A stretch of 64,000 nt of DNA from Flavobacterium branchiarum (GCF_030409845.1 NZ_JAUFQQ010000005.1:62001-126000); one strand, 5' to 3'. Positions 16,896 to 27,391 are shown, counted from the stretch's first letter. Made by a program: numbers and translations. The notes: generated from the letters alone by a model not told the origin.

Positions 16896-19541
16896 TTATT
16901 CTTCAGACTCCTCTTCTTCTTCCGAGTCATCTTCTGCATCGTCTTCCTCAACGTCATCCTCTTCGTCGTCATCTTCAACAGTTCCGTCGTCTTCAAGAAC
17001 TTCTAAGTCTGGTTTTACTCTTTCGATAGCGCTTTCGATAACATTTCCGTCTTCGTCAACAACAACTTCTGCAACATCATCTTTCATTACTTTAGTTACA
17101 GCTGCGATAGAATCTTTACCTTTTAAGTTAATTAATCGAACTCCTTGAGTAGCACGACCCATTACACGTAAATCTTCGATAGCCATTCTAATTGTTAATC
17201 CAGATTTGTTGATAATCATTAAATCATCAGCATCTGTTACGGCATTAATCGAAATAAGTTTTCCGGTTTTTTCAGTAATATTAAGCGTTTTCACACCTTT
17301 ACCTCCACGGTTAGTGATTCTGTATACATCTTCACCATCGTCATCAACTAATTTGGTACGTTTTCCGTATCCATTTTCAGTTACAACTAAAATTTGTGAA
17401 TCATTAACATTGTCTTTATCAACCGTAACCATACCAATTACTTCATCGGTATCATCTTTTAAAGTAATTCCACGAACTCCTGAAGCTGTTCTTCCCATCG
17501 GACGGGTTTTAGTTTCTTCAAAACGAACTAATTTACCCGATTTAACAGCCAAAATAATCTGACTTTCTCCATTGGTTAATTTAGCTTCTAATAATTCGTC
17601 ACCTTCTTTAATAGTAATTGCAGCAACTCCATTTACTCTAGGTTTAGAATATTTCTCTAAAGATGTTTTCTTAACCTGACCTTTTTTAGTTACCATAACT
17701 AAGTTATGACTATTGATGTAATCTTTGTCTTTTAAGTCTTGAGTACAGATAAACGCTTTAACTTTATCGTCGCTTTCTATATTTACCAAGTTTTGGATAG
17801 CTCTACCTTTTGCGGTTTTACTACCTTCTGGAATTTCGTACACACGCATCCAGAAACATTTTCCTTTTTGAGTAAAGAACATCATATATTGGTGATTGGT
17901 TGCAACGAACATATGCTCAAGGAAATCTTGATCTCTTGTTCCTGCGCTTTTTTGTCCAACTCCACCTCTATTTTGAGTTTTGTATTCCGTAAGGTTTGTA
18001 CGTTTGATGTAACCTGCATGCGAAATTGTAATTACCACATTCTCATCTGCAATTAAATCTTCGATACTAACATCTCCACCAGAATATTCAATTCTAGAAC
18101 GGCGTTCATCCCCGTATTTATCACGGATCTCGATTAGTTCTTCTTTAATTAAATTAGTTCTCAATTCAACATCAGCCAATAACGCTTTCAAGTGATCGAT
18201 TAATTTCATTAACTCTTCGTATTCAGCTCTTAACTTGTCTTGTTCCAGACCTGTTAATTGACGCAAACGCATTTCTACAATCGCACGCGCTTGAATATCT
18301 GATAATTTAAATCTTTCGATTAATTTCTCACGAGCTTCTTCCGTATTTTTCGAACCTCTTATTAAAGCAATTACTTCATCAATATTATCTGATGCGATAA
18401 TTAAACCTTCTAAGATATGCGCTCTTTCTTCGGCTTTGCGTAATTCAAATTGCGTTCTACGAACTACTACATCGTGACGGTGCTCAATAAAATAGTGAAT
18501 CATATCTTTTAGATTCAACATTTGTGGACGCCCTTTTACTAATGCAATATTGTTTACACTAAATGAAGATTGTAGTTGTGTATACTTATATAATGTATTT
18601 AAAACTACGTTTGGCGTTGCATCACGTTTAAGGATATATACGATACGCATACCGTTTCTATCAGACTCATCACGGATGTTTGCAATTCCGTCGATTTTTT
18701 TATCATTAACCAAATCAGCAGTACGTTTGATCATTTCTGCTTTATTGACTTGGTAAGGAATTTCGGTTACAATGATACATTCTCTACCATCTACTTCTTC
18801 AAAACCAACTTTGGCACGCATAACAATACGTCCTCTACCAGTTTTAAATGCTTCACAAACACCTTCGTACCCATATATTATACCACCAGTTGGAAAATCA
18901 GGTGCTTTAATATGAGTGATTAATTCGTCTATTTCAATATCGTTATTTTCAAGGTAAGCAAGCGTACCATTGATCACTTCTGTAAGGTTGTGAGGAGGCA
19001 TATTAGTTGCCATACCTACTGCAATACCAGTTGCTCCGTTAATTAATAAAGTAGGAACTCTAGTTGGCATTACTTTAGGCTCATATAAAGTATCATCAAA
19101 GTTCAATTGAAAATCAACTGTTTCTTTTTCGATATCAGCCATTATTTCTTCTGAGATCTTACGCATTCTAGCCTCAGTATAACGCATTGCTGCCGGGCTA
19201 TCTCCATCTACAGAACCAAAGTTACCTTGGCCATCCACTAATAAATAACGTAAACTCCATTCTTGAGCCATACGTACCATGGCGTCATAAACTGAAGTAT
19301 CTCCGTGTGGGTGATACTTACCTAAAACTTCCCCGACAATTCTGGCGGATTTTTTATGGGCTTTATTTGAAAAAACTCCTAAATCATACATTCCGTAAAG
19401 AACTCTTCGATGTACTGGCTTTAAACCATCTCTAACATCAGGGAGTGCTCTCGATACAATAACCGACATCGAGTAATCGATGTAAGCTGATTTCATTTCA
19501 TCCTCTATGTTAATAGGAATTAACTTTTCTCCTTCAGACAT
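16896..19541 (-). CDS. gyrA: DNA gyrase subunit A
   Basis: Breakage-reunion subunit of gyrase, which introduces negative supercoils with GyrB. At 881 residues it has the winged-helix/tower core with catalytic Tyr121 (RYTEA), quinolone pocket GDTSVYD with Thr82 and Asp86, and a C-terminal domain with six GyrA-box-like blades, of which QNRGGVGQ (about 525), [15 protein letters not shown] (about 655) and RGGKG are seen. Thr82 is the wild-type residue I recall for F. psychrophilum, not a resistance change by itself. After the last blade comes an unusually long acidic tail, roughly 35 residues almost all Asp/Glu/Ser. gyrB is not in the window. Reads toward the TPR gene. Confidence 0.97.
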   Translation of the reverse strand: MSEGEKLIPINIEDEMKSAYIDYSMSVIVSRALPDVRDGLKPVHRRVLYGMYDLGVFSNKAHKKSARIVGEVLGKYHPHGDTSVYDAMVRMAQEWSLRYLLVDGQGNFGSVDGDSPAAMRYTEARMRKISEEIMADIEKETVDFQLNFDDTLYEPKVMPTRVPTLLINGATGIAVGMATNMPPHNLTEVINGTLAYLENNDIEIDELITHIKAPDFPTGGIIYGYEGVCEAFKTGRGRIVMRAKVGFEEVDGRECIIVTEIPYQVNKAEMIKRTADLVNDKKIDGIANIRDESDRNGMRIVYILKRDATPNVVLNTLYKYTQLQSSFSVNNIALVKGRPQMLNLKDMIHYFIEHRHDVVVRRTQFELRKAEERAHILEGLIIASDNIDEVIALIRGSKNTEEAREKLIERFKLSDIQARAIVEMRLRQLTGLEQDKLRAEYEELMKLIDHLKALLADVELRTNLIKEELIEIRDKYGDERRSRIEYSGGDVSIEDLIADENVVITISHAGYIKRTNLTEYKTQNRGGVGQKSAGTRDQDFLEHMFVATNHQYMMFFTQKGKCFWMRVYEIPEGSKTAKGRAIQNLVNIESDDKVKAFICTQDLKDKDYINSHNLVMVTKKGQVKKTSLEKYSKPRVNGVAAITIKEGDELLEAKLTNGESQIILAVKSGKLVRFEETKTRPMGRTASGVRGITLKDDTDEVIGMVTVDKDNVNDSQILVVTENGYGKRTKLVDDDGEDVYRITNRGGKGVKTLNITEKTGKLISINAVTDADDLMIINKSGLTIRMAIEDLRVMGRATQGVRLINLKGKDSIAAVTKVMKDDVAEVVVDEDGNVIESAIERVKPDLEVLEDDGTVEDDDEEDDVEEDDAEDDSEEEEESEE

Positions 19542-19555
19542 AAGTTGTTATATTA

Positions 19556-19585
19556 AAAAATTATATTAGTTTCAAAACGTGCCAA
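19556..19585 (-). promoter_or_regulatory. putative gyrA promoter
   Basis: On the minus strand: TTG (19583-19585), 19-base spacer, TAATTTTT (19556-19563; one mismatch to TAnnTTTG). Start codon follows 14 bases later. Confidence 0.4.
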
Positions 19586-19788
19586 TATACGTCTTTTTGA
19601 AATTTTTGAAGGTATTTTACGGTACTTATTTCAATGATTTATTAACAACTTTATTTTATACTTTAGTTAATAATTTAAATCTTATTTAACTCTTTTATTA
19701 TTATTATTTTCGTCTCTTAGCTGACAGGACTTTCCGATGGGTATGGTTTTTGTTTTTAATTCACTAAATTTACAATTAAATATATATT

Positions 19789-22335
19789 ATGGATGATAAT
19801 TTCTCACCAAGAGTAAAAGATGTTATTACCTACAGTAAAGAAGAGGCCTTAAGATTGGGTCACGACTTTATTGGTACTGAACATTTGATGCTAGGCATTT
19901 TAAGGGATGGAAACGGAAAAGCCATTCATATATTAAATAACCTAGAAGTTGATTTAGAGCATTTACGTAGAAAAGTTGAAATACTGAGCCCTGCTAATCC
20001 TGGTGCCGAAATCAATGTAGAGAAAAAAAATCTCCATCTTACGCGTCAAGCTGAAAGAGCGTTAAAGACGACATTCCTAGAAGCCAAAGTATTCCAGAGT
20101 TCATCTATAAGCACAGCACACTTACTTTTATGTATCTTACGAAACGAAAACGATCCAACAACCAAGTTACTGAATAAGCTAAAAATAGATTATGACGTAG
20201 CTAAAGAACAATACTTAAATATGACTCCAAGCGAAGAAGAATTTTTAGAAAACTTGCCAAGAAACGAATCATATAATGATGATTCAGGACAAGATGACAG
20301 TCTTAAAGAAGGAAGTTTTAATAATCCAGCCAATAAGTCTAACAAAAAATCTAAAACGCCGGTTTTGGATAATTTTGGGAGAGATTTAACAGAAATGGCT
20401 GAGGAAGGTAAACTTGATCCTGTTGTAGGACGTGAGAAAGAAATTGAACGCGTTTCGCAAATTTTAAGCCGTAGAAAAAAGAACAACCCTTTATTAATTG
20501 GTGAACCTGGAGTAGGAAAATCAGCTATTGCCGAAGGACTTGCCTTGCGTATTGTTCAGAAAAAAGTATCTCGTATCTTATTTCACAAACGTGTGGTAAC
20601 CTTAGATTTAGCTAGCCTTGTTGCAGGAACCAAATACCGTGGTCAGTTTGAAGAACGTATGAAAGCGGTAATGAACGAATTGGAGAAAAATGATGACATC
20701 ATCCTTTTTATCGATGAAATTCACACAATCGTTGGTGCTGGAGGTGCAACTGGATCTCTAGACGCATCAAATATGTTTAAACCGGCTTTATCAAGAGGTG
20801 AAATTCAATGTATTGGAGCTACTACTCTTGATGAGTACAGACAATATATTGAGAAAGATGGCGCCTTAGAAAGACGTTTCCAAAAAGTAATTGTAGAACC
20901 AACTTCGGTTGAAGAAACTATTGCAATCTTAAACAATATTAAAGATAAATACGAAGATCACCACAACGTAACCTACACGCCAGAAGCAATTGAAGCTTGT
21001 GTGAAGTTAACAAACCGATATATGTCGGAGCGTTTCTTGCCAGACAAAGCTATTGATGCGCTTGACGAAGCAGGATCTCGTGTACACATTACCAATATTG
21101 ATGTTCCAAAACAAATTTTGGATTTAGAACGTCAGCTTGAAGAAGTACGTGAAAACAAAAACGTGGTTGTCAAAAAACAAAAATATGAAGAAGCAGCTAA
21201 ACTTCGTGATGACGAAAAACGCATCGAAAAAGAATTAGCCGCAGCTCAAGAACAATGGGAAGAAGATTCTAAAAGCAATAGAATCCTTGTTACAGAGGAT
21301 AATGTAGCCGATGTTGTATCAATGATGACAGGAATTCCTGTAAACAGAATTGCACAAACAGAAAGCAACAAACTGGCTCAATTACCTGAATTAATTCAGA
21401 ATAAAGTAATTGGTCAAAACGAAGCAGTTTTAAAAATTGCTCGTTCTATTCAACGTAACAGAGCTGGTCTTAAAGACCCAAACAAACCAATTGGATCTTT
21501 CATTTTCTTAGGACAAACTGGTGTTGGTAAAACACAACTCGCAAAAGTTCTAGCAAAAGAATTATTCGATTCTGAAGATGCTTTGGTTCGTATTGACATG
21601 AGTGAATACATGGAAAAATTTGCTATTTCTCGTTTAGTTGGAGCGCCTCCGGGATACGTTGGTTACGAAGAAGGTGGACAATTAACCGAAAAAGTTCGTA
21701 GAAAACCATATTGCGTTGTTCTTTTAGATGAAATCGAAAAAGCACATCCTGATGTATTCAACATGATGCTTCAAGTGCTTGATGATGGGTACTTAACGGA
21801 TAGTTTAGGTCGCAAAATTGACTTCAAGAATACTATAATTATCATGACTTCAAATGTTGGAGCAAGACAATTAAAAGATTTTGGTCAAGGAGTTGGATTT
21901 GGAACTGCTGCTAAAATAGCGCAAGCCGATGATAATTCGAAAAGCATTATCGAAAACGCTTTAAAGAAAACTTTTGCACCAGAATTCTTAAACAGAATTG
22001 ATGATGTTATTGTATTCAACAGTTTAGAGAAATCTGATATTGATTTGATTATCGAAATTGAACTTAAAAAACTATACGCACGTGTAGAAGAATTAGGATA
22101 CAAACTAAACCTTACTGATAAAGCGAAAGCATTTATTGCAGACAAAGGTTTCGATAAGCAATTTGGAGCAAGACCGCTAAAAAGAGCCATTCAAAAATAC
22201 GTTGAAGATATATTAGCAGAAGAGATTATTACTTCTAAAATTACATCAGGTGATGAAATTTTGATTGACTTAAATGAAGAGTCACAAGAGCTTACAGTTG
22301 CTGTTCATAAAGCCGAAGAGCCAACTAATCAATAA
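19789..22335 (+). CDS. clpC: ATP-dependent Clp protease ATP-binding subunit ClpC
   Basis: AAA+ unfoldase that feeds substrates to ClpP. The 848-residue chain contains the N-terminal Clp repeat domain (1-150, opening MDDNFSPRVKDVITYSKEEALRLGH), the first ATPase (Walker A GEPGVGKS at about 240), a UVR-like coiled middle domain (about 430-480, KQKYEEAAKLRDDEKRIEKE), the second ATPase (Walker A GQTGVGKT at about 570) and the D2-small domain ending GARPLKRAIQ. The middle domain and N-domain mark it as ClpC rather than ClpA or ClpB. It is divergent from gyrA with 247 bases between and ends at its own hairpin. Confidence 0.96.
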   Translation: MDDNFSPRVKDVITYSKEEALRLGHDFIGTEHLMLGILRDGNGKAIHILNNLEVDLEHLRRKVEILSPANPGAEINVEKKNLHLTRQAERALKTTFLEAKVFQSSSISTAHLLLCILRNENDPTTKLLNKLKIDYDVAKEQYLNMTPSEEEFLENLPRNESYNDDSGQDDSLKEGSFNNPANKSNKKSKTPVLDNFGRDLTEMAEEGKLDPVVGREKEIERVSQILSRRKKNNPLLIGEPGVGKSAIAEGLALRIVQKKVSRILFHKRVVTLDLASLVAGTKYRGQFEERMKAVMNELEKNDDIILFIDEIHTIVGAGGATGSLDASNMFKPALSRGEIQCIGATTLDEYRQYIEKDGALERRFQKVIVEPTSVEETIAILNNIKDKYEDHHNVTYTPEAIEACVKLTNRYMSERFLPDKAIDALDEAGSRVHITNIDVPKQILDLERQLEEVRENKNVVVKKQKYEEAAKLRDDEKRIEKELAAAQEQWEEDSKSNRILVTEDNVADVVSMMTGIPVNRIAQTESNKLAQLPELIQNKVIGQNEAVLKIARSIQRNRAGLKDPNKPIGSFIFLGQTGVGKTQLAKVLAKELFDSEDALVRIDMSEYMEKFAISRLVGAPPGYVGYEEGGQLTEKVRRKPYCVVLLDEIEKAHPDVFNMMLQVLDDGYLTDSLGRKIDFKNTIIIMTSNVGARQLKDFGQGVGFGTAAKIAQADDNSKSIIENALKKTFAPEFLNRIDDVIVFNSLEKSDIDLIIEIELKKLYARVEELGYKLNLTDKAKAFIADKGFDKQFGARPLKRAIQKYVEDILAEEIITSKITSGDEILIDLNEESQELTVAVHKAEEPTNQ

Positions 22336-22362
22336 AGTAGTTTCTTTTTTATAACAAAATAC

Positions 22363-22403
22363 AAACCCGTTACGTTTTTTATAACATAACGGGTTTATTC
22401 TTT
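22363..22403 (+). terminator. terminator after clpC
   Basis: Stem AAACCCGTTA / TAACGGGTTT around a 14-base loop, then ATTCTTTG. Downstream of clpC and ahead of the RimK-fusion gene. Confidence 0.7.
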
Positions 22404-22466
22404 GTATGAAATCGGTAAATTATTAAAAACAAATATCTATTTTTGATAAGTCAAACAAATCAAATT

Positions 22467-23837
22467 ATGCTTCAAAATAAAGTCATCCTAGGTAGCGAAG
22501 AATGGTGCTCTTTTCCTGAATTAGGAATCCCAACAATTAAAGCACGTGTAGATTCAGGTGCTAAAACCTCGGCTATGCATGCCATAAACATAGCTCCTTT
22601 TATAAAAAATGATGCTAGTTGGGTTAAATTTGATATTAATCCGATACAAAACAATACAAAAACAATAATACATTGCGAAGCTCCCCTAGTAGATAAAAGG
22701 GTGGTAAAAAGTTCTAGTGGGTTTAGAGAACAACGCTATGTGATACAAACAAGCCTAAAGATTGGTGATATCAAATGGCCTATAGAAATGACTCTGACCA
22801 ATCGAGATTCGATGGGTTTCAGAATGCTTCTTGGTCGCGAAGCCATGAGCGGAAGGGTTCTTGTAGATCCTGAGGAAAAATACCTTTTGGGTCAACCTAC
22901 TTCTGATGCTTTAAAAGAGCTTTATCAAAACTCTGAAAAAGCAACTTCGGGGCTACGAATCGGACTTTTGGCAAGTAATCCAGAGTTATACAGTAATAAA
23001 CGAATCATGGAGGCTGGCGAAATGCGAGGTCATGACATGCAGTTTTTGAATATCAAAGAATGCTACATGAAACTCGATGCTAAAACTCCCGAGATTCATT
23101 ACCGTGGTGGAAAAATATTGAATCAATTTGATGCTATTATTCCACGTATTCGTCCTAGCATTACTTTTTACGGTTGCGCATTAACTCGCCAGTTTGAAGC
23201 TTTGAAAGTTTTTTGTTTGAATTCTGCTTCAGCAATAACGCAATCACGTGATAAATTGTATTCATTGCAATTGCTACTAAACAGCGGTATCGATATTCCG
23301 ACAACTGGTTTTGCTAATTCTCCTTTAGATACCGACGATTTAATTAAAATGGTTGGAGGTTCGCCTTTAATCGTAAAATTATTAGAAGGTACTCAAGGTA
23401 AAGGCGTTGTATTAGCCGAAACAAAAAAGGCTGCTGAAAGTGTTATCAATGCATTTAAAAGCTTAAACGCTAACATTCTAGTACAAGAGTTCATTAAGGA
23501 AGCAAACGGTAAAGACATTCGTTGTTTTGTAATCGACGGAAAGGTTGTTGCGGCTATTCAGCGTGAAGCTATGCCAGGCGAATTTAGAGCCAATATCCAT
23601 TTAGGTGGAACAGCATCGATTTTAAAAATAACAAGCGAAGAAAAAAGAATCGCTATTAAAGCAGCCAAAGCAATGGATTTAAAAGTTGCTGGGGTTGATA
23701 TTATCCGTTCATCAAAAGGTCCTTTATTGCTTGAAGTAAACTCTTCTCCCGGATTAGAAGGAATTGAAGGCGCTACCAATAAAGACGTGGCAGGTGAAAT
23801 GATAAAAGCTATTGAGAAGAACTTTAGACTTAAGTAG
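22467..23837 (+). CDS. rimK: RimB-like retropepsin domain fused to RimK-like ATP-grasp ligase
   Basis: A 456-residue two-domain protein. Residues 1-145 match the RimK-associated ATP-dependent zinc-protease family (retropepsin-like), with [11 protein letters not shown] carrying the Asp-Ser-Gly motif (Asp29), and [20 protein letters not shown] closing it. Residues about 165-456 are an ATP-grasp ligase of the RimK type ([58 protein letters not shown]). RimK adds glutamate to ribosomal protein S6; RimB-like proteases are thought to act on the same system. Both activities in one chain is the interesting part. The ATG is chosen over an in-frame TTG 24 bases upstream. Confidence 0.9.
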   Translation: MLQNKVILGSEEWCSFPELGIPTIKARVDSGAKTSAMHAINIAPFIKNDASWVKFDINPIQNNTKTIIHCEAPLVDKRVVKSSSGFREQRYVIQTSLKIGDIKWPIEMTLTNRDSMGFRMLLGREAMSGRVLVDPEEKYLLGQPTSDALKELYQNSEKATSGLRIGLLASNPELYSNKRIMEAGEMRGHDMQFLNIKECYMKLDAKTPEIHYRGGKILNQFDAIIPRIRPSITFYGCALTRQFEALKVFCLNSASAITQSRDKLYSLQLLLNSGIDIPTTGFANSPLDTDDLIKMVGGSPLIVKLLEGTQGKGVVLAETKKAAESVINAFKSLNANILVQEFIKEANGKDIRCFVIDGKVVAAIQREAMPGEFRANIHLGGTASILKITSEEKRIAIKAAKAMDLKVAGVDIIRSSKGPLLLEVNSSPGLEGIEGATNKDVAGEMIKAIEKNFRLK

Positions 23838-24319
23838 TTTTTAGTCGCAGTCTCAGTATTCAGTTTTCAGGCTTTGTTTGCGGTTAGATCGAGCTTAGTC
23901 GCAGTCACAGTTGCAGTTTTCAGGCTTTGTTTGCGGTTAGATCGAGCTCAGTCGCAGTCGCGGTTTACAGTTTTCAGGCTTAGTTTGTGGTTAGATCGAG
24001 CTCAGTCGCAGTCGCGGTTTGCAGTTTTCAGGCTTAGATTGCGAGCTTTGTTTGTGATTACTGTACTGTAAACTGAATACTGAGACTTGAGACTGAAAAC
24101 TGAGACTGAAAACTGAGACTGAGACTGAAAACTGTAAACTGAATACTGCGACTGCAAACTGCGACTGAAAACTGAGACTGAAAACTGCGACTGAAAACTG
24201 AAAACTGAGACTAAATACTGCGACTGATAACCGCAAACCGAACACTGAGACTGTAAACTGCGACTGTAAACTGAGCACCGCGACTGAAAACCGAGACTGT
24301 AAACTAAACACTCTAAAAC
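23838..24319. repeat. inverted minisatellite region (CAGTCGCAGTTTTCAG family)
   Basis: Four direct copies of a 52-56-base unit (core GTCGCAGT...CAGTTTTCAGGCTT...TGCGGTTAGATCGAGC) run from about 23844 to 24060, then the same words in reverse orientation (CTGAAAACTGAGACTG, CTGCGACTG) fill 24065-24310. The whole region can fold on itself. It separates the RimK-fusion gene from the DUF421 gene. Reading frames inside it on both strands are composed of the repeat only and are not genes. A second copy of the same family is at 48.7-49.05 kb. Confidence 0.85.
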
Positions 24320-24832
24320 ATGAACCCCTATCTTGATATTGTTATCAGAAGTGCTTCAGTGTACTTTTTCATGGTAATTGCATTGCGTATTTTTGGAAAA
24401 AAAGAACTATCTCAGCTTAATACTGCCGATGTGATTCTGATTTTACTAATTAGTAACGCTGTTCAGAATGCTATGGTGGGGAGCGATACGAGTCTTTTGG
24501 GCGGACTTGCAGCGGCTGCGGTTTTGTTTGTCATTAACTACGTCCTCAAAAAACTTACTTATAAATCTAAATTTCTGCATAATCTTTTGCTAGAAAAACC
24601 AGAAGTATTGGTTCATAACGGACATATCGATTTTAAATCATTGAGCAAATTAAACATCACATCCGACGAACTCGAGGAAGCAATGCGCGAACATGGCGTA
24701 GCGCATTATAAAGATGTGAAATTAGCGATGTTGGAGATCGATGGCACAATTAGTATTATTTCGCAAGACAAAGAGCATTTAAAGCAAACGATATATAAAC
24801 GAAAACACAATCATAAGAATTTTCAGAAGTAG
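24320..24832 (+). CDS. DUF421/YetF-like membrane protein
   Basis: A 170-residue inner-membrane protein of the YetF type. Two or three membrane helices in the first 85 residues (SVYFFMVIALRIFGKKELSQL, the conserved RxxGKKE turn, ADVILILLISNAVQNAMVG, then LGGLAAAAVLFVINYVL) are followed by a soluble C-terminal domain (TYKSKFLHNLLLEKPEVLVHNG, EEAMREHGV, DVKLAMLEIDGTISII). Family function is unproven; related proteins occur in sporulation-germination and envelope contexts. Begins right after the inverted-repeat region; the ATG used starts the conserved DIVIRSASVYF segment. Confidence 0.85.
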   Translation: MNPYLDIVIRSASVYFFMVIALRIFGKKELSQLNTADVILILLISNAVQNAMVGSDTSLLGGLAAAAVLFVINYVLKKLTYKSKFLHNLLLEKPEVLVHNGHIDFKSLSKLNITSDELEEAMREHGVAHYKDVKLAMLEIDGTISIISQDKEHLKQTIYKRKHNHKNFQK

Positions 24833-25180
24833 TTAGTAGACAAGTCGAAAGTTTAAAACCTAACCTTATATATCAATATCAACCAATTAGCAAAACTATA
24901 TTTAAAGCTATACCGAATAAATCTCTCGCAAAGTCGCCAAGTTGCAGTTTTAAAAAGTTGTTTTCTTAGCGACTTAGCGACTTTTCGTGAAAAATTTTAG
25001 TCATAATTGACTTAGAAAAGTTTGCCCAATAGCTATTGTGATAATTTACATTTAAACACAAAACATGGCATTTGCAACGATATACAAAATATACTAAAAC
25101 TGTAATTTACAGAGCAAATACTGTTTTTTTACAAGTATTTTGTTACCTTTAACTCTTTAGATTATTATAATTTTGATACC
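24833..25180. other. 348-bp intergenic region with an imperfect hairpin
   Basis: Contains an inverted pair around 24923-24989: CGCAAAGTCGCCAAG and CTTAGCGACTTAGCGAC. The words resemble the core (CTCGCAAAGACGCTAAGTCGC) of the 150-bp repeats at 41.7-42.4 kb. No gene seen. Confidence 0.5.
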
Positions 25181-25603
25181 ATGACACACAATAATAGCGA
25201 CCAAAAAATACACCAAGGCAGAAATATAAAACGTTTCCGTGAAATGTTAGGCATAAAGCAAGAAGTACTTGCATTTGAACTTGGCGAAGACTGGAACCAA
25301 AAGAAAATATCTCTATTAGAACAAAAGGAAGCTATAGAAACCAATATATTACAACAAGTATCTCAAATACTTAAAATACCTGTAGAAGCCATTGAAAACT
25401 TTGATGAAGAACAGGCAATAAATATTATAGCTAGTAATTTTCATGGTGATGCAGTTGCATATGCAGAAAACTACAAATGTACAATCAATCCTATCGACAA
25501 AATAATCGAACTTCATGATGAGAAAATTGCTCTTTACGAACGCATGCTTAAAGAAAAAGACGAAATGATGTTGAGGTTAGAGAAGCTGATTCAAAACAAA
25601 TAA
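25181..25603 (+). CDS. XRE-family transcriptional regulator
   Basis: A 140-residue DNA-binding protein. Residues 13-75 form an XRE/Cro-type helix-turn-helix: GRNIKRFREMLGIKQEVLAFELG for the first helices, WNQKKISLLEQKEAI for the recognition helix, then ILKIPVEAIENFDEEQAI. The C-terminal region (about 100-140) is a coiled coil with heptads (IIELHDEKIALYERMLKEKDEMMLRLEKL) that may drive dimerisation. It lies alone and ends at a strong hairpin. Target unknown; the type is common in Flavobacterium accessory DNA. Confidence 0.82.
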   Translation: MTHNNSDQKIHQGRNIKRFREMLGIKQEVLAFELGEDWNQKKISLLEQKEAIETNILQQVSQILKIPVEAIENFDEEQAINIIASNFHGDAVAYAENYKCTINPIDKIIELHDEKIALYERMLKEKDEMMLRLEKLIQNK

Positions 25604-25625
25604 ACAACATTGCAAAATATATAAA

Positions 25626-25656
25626 GAGCTTAACCTTTGGTTAGGCTTTTTTTTGA
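25626..25656 (+). terminator. terminator after the XRE regulator
   Basis: AGCTTAACC, loop TTT, GGTTAGGCT followed by eight T. Stem and T-run are clear on the plus strand. Confidence 0.85.
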
Positions 25657-25968
25657 CTGATTTATTATTATTATTATTAATTAGCAATCCGTACATTTTA
25701 CATCAATAATCAACAACATTTTTCTATAATGTTGATTTATTCACTAAATCACACACATAAATCAACAAACTATTTAATATGTTTGCTAAGCTGATTTACG
25801 GAATATTCCTGTTGTTTTTTTTTTATGCAATAGGAGTGTAAAAAGTTTTGCAAAGTGAGAAGTTATGCCCAATTTATTAATACTGCTCTAGTATTATTCT
25901 AGTTGAAATAAATTTGTTTTAAAAAAAATCAATTCGTACATTTACATTAAATTAAATCTACAGAGTTT
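25657..25968. promoter_or_regulatory. intergenic region with a putative promoter for the following pair
   Basis: AT-rich spacer. TTG (25914-25916), a 20-base spacer and TACATTTA (25937-25944, one mismatch to TAnnTTTG) lie 24 bases before the ATG at 25969. Nothing else recognised. Confidence 0.4.
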
Positions 25969-26181
25969 ATGAAACTATTCAAAAAAATAAACAGATGGCT
26001 TGAAAGAACTGAAAAATCAGACATAAAAAGAGTTAGAGTTACTTCCTCTGGTGCTTTCTATATGAAAAGTGAAGATTTATTTGATAATAACCAAGAAGCT
26101 TTAGAATTAATTGAAAAATTAGATAAATCTGTATCTAATTTCAAAAAAGCTAATTCTAAAAAGTTCGCTCTTACTGAATAA
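25969..26181 (+). CDS. small hypothetical protein
   Basis: A 70-residue basic protein (MKLFKKINRWLERTEKSDIKR opening) with a strand-like middle (VRVTSSGAFYMKSEDLF) and a helical C-terminus with Leu/Lys. No family recognised and no signal peptide or membrane segment. Its stop overlaps the start of the next gene by one base (TAATG), so the two are translationally coupled. A promoter-like TTG-N20-TACATTTA lies upstream. The coupling suggests that the small protein works with the membrane protein that follows. Confidence 0.65.
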   Translation: MKLFKKINRWLERTEKSDIKRVRVTSSGAFYMKSEDLFDNNQEALELIEKLDKSVSNFKKANSKKFALTE

Positions 26182-27005
26182 TGCTTCGTTTCGACCTTAT
26201 ACTTCTACCTTTATTAGCTGGTTATATTTTTCTTTTTACTTTTAACCTGACTAAATTTTACAATATTCGAGTTGATCGACAAAGACTAATATTTAATTCA
26301 TTATTATGTTCTGTTTTTGTTTCGATTATAGCCTTCTTAATAGATTTTTATATTTTAAAATCCGAAAACTCTTTTTTATTTTTTAAACCATTTATTGAAC
26401 ATAGGAACTATTTCAGTAACCTAATTAACGATATTATTGGAAAAGAAAACATAATATTTGGATTCAAACATTCCCTACTAATTTTATTACTAGCCTATCC
26501 TTTAGCCAAATTTTTCAATCTATTTTGTTATAGAAAATTAGCATTCGATTTCACTATTAGAAAATTTGGTACTCAATTAGATCGACTATTTTGGTTCTCA
26601 TTAACTGAAAAAAAAGACGAAGATAAACTGTTAATGATTACAACAAAAAGCAACAAAGTATATATTGGTTATGTAAATAAAATATCCGAACCATTGAGTG
26701 AATCTTATATTAGAATAATCCCAAATTATAGCGGATACAGAGACAAAGAAAAATTAACAATAGATATTACTACAAAATATACGGATGTCATTAAAGATTA
26801 TCTTAAGAGAAACAAAAAGAAAGAAATTGATGAAAAATTAGGCATAATACTACCTGCTTCAGAAATTTTAATTGTTTCCAAATTTGACGCAGATATTTTC
26901 GGAAGATTTAACTCGAATGAAGAGACCCAAGAAGAAATAGCAGAAACTAATTCTCAAAAAATTTTCAGAAATTTATCAAATCTATTTACTGATTTATTAA
27001 AATAA
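26181..27005 (+). CDS. hypothetical membrane protein, tentatively DUF6338-like
   Basis: A 274-residue protein. Residues 1-145 hold three membrane segments (DLILLPLLAGYIFLFTFNLT, LLCSVFVSIIAFLIDFYIL and SLLILLLAYPLAKFFNLF), after which the cytoplasmic part has an SH3/Sm-like strand run (LLMITTKSNKVYIGYVNKIS, IRIIPNYSGYR) and TDVI. This layout resembles DUF6338 proteins, a family of unknown function often near accessory genes, but the match is weak. The start overlaps the preceding small gene (TAATG). Confidence 0.62.
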   Translation: MLRFDLILLPLLAGYIFLFTFNLTKFYNIRVDRQRLIFNSLLCSVFVSIIAFLIDFYILKSENSFLFFKPFIEHRNYFSNLINDIIGKENIIFGFKHSLLILLLAYPLAKFFNLFCYRKLAFDFTIRKFGTQLDRLFWFSLTEKKDEDKLLMITTKSNKVYIGYVNKISEPLSESYIRIIPNYSGYRDKEKLTIDITTKYTDVIKDYLKRNKKKEIDEKLGIILPASEILIVSKFDADIFGRFNSNEETQEEIAETNSQKIFRNLSNLFTDLLK

Positions 27006-27335
27006 ATTACAACAAAATAGCTAGTCTAAATCGATAAATCTAAGATTGACAAGTCTTTACCATCATAAGTTTTTCATATTTCCTTTTTCGTAATTTAGTT
27101 AATAATAAATGGCTTAGTTTTATTAAATTTAGACTTTGTTATTAACTACAATCACCAAGCCGAGGCTCGTCGTCCATCGTATCATAACAAACATCACTTT
27201 TAATCTTTAACCTTATTACATTACAAATAAAATTAAATATATTTTACATTTCGAACGTGAAATTTCGGAATAATAAAAACAATAATTTCAATACCCGCAA
27301 GGTCAAAAAAAGATCTTTCAGAAAAACATAAAATA
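27006..27335. other. 330-bp intergenic region
   Basis: AT-rich spacer between convergent genes. I see no ORF, RNA gene or repeat family shared with the rest of the window. Confidence 0.4.
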
Positions 27336-27382
27336 AAAAAGAGAAGATAATTTTATCGGAAATTATCCTCTGTTTTTTTTAT
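27336..27382 (-). terminator. terminator after the SMI1/KNR4 gene
   Basis: Stem GAGAAGATAATTT / AAATTATCCTCTG with T-runs on both sides; on the minus strand it follows the gene stop closely. Confidence 0.7.
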
Positions 27383-27391
27383 AAAATCATT

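Noticed and set aside
18550..18756. Plus-strand frames inside gyrA, lon and other large genes
   Set aside because: They are shadows of strongly supported genes on the opposite strand and have no independent support.
23838..24060. CRISPR array at 23.8 kb
   Set aside because: Units abut without unique spacers, and the second half is in reverse orientation. No cas gene in the window.
23874..24311. Open frames inside the 23.8-24.3-kb repeats on both strands
   Set aside because: They translate the minisatellite words only and overlap each other on opposite strands; no other support.
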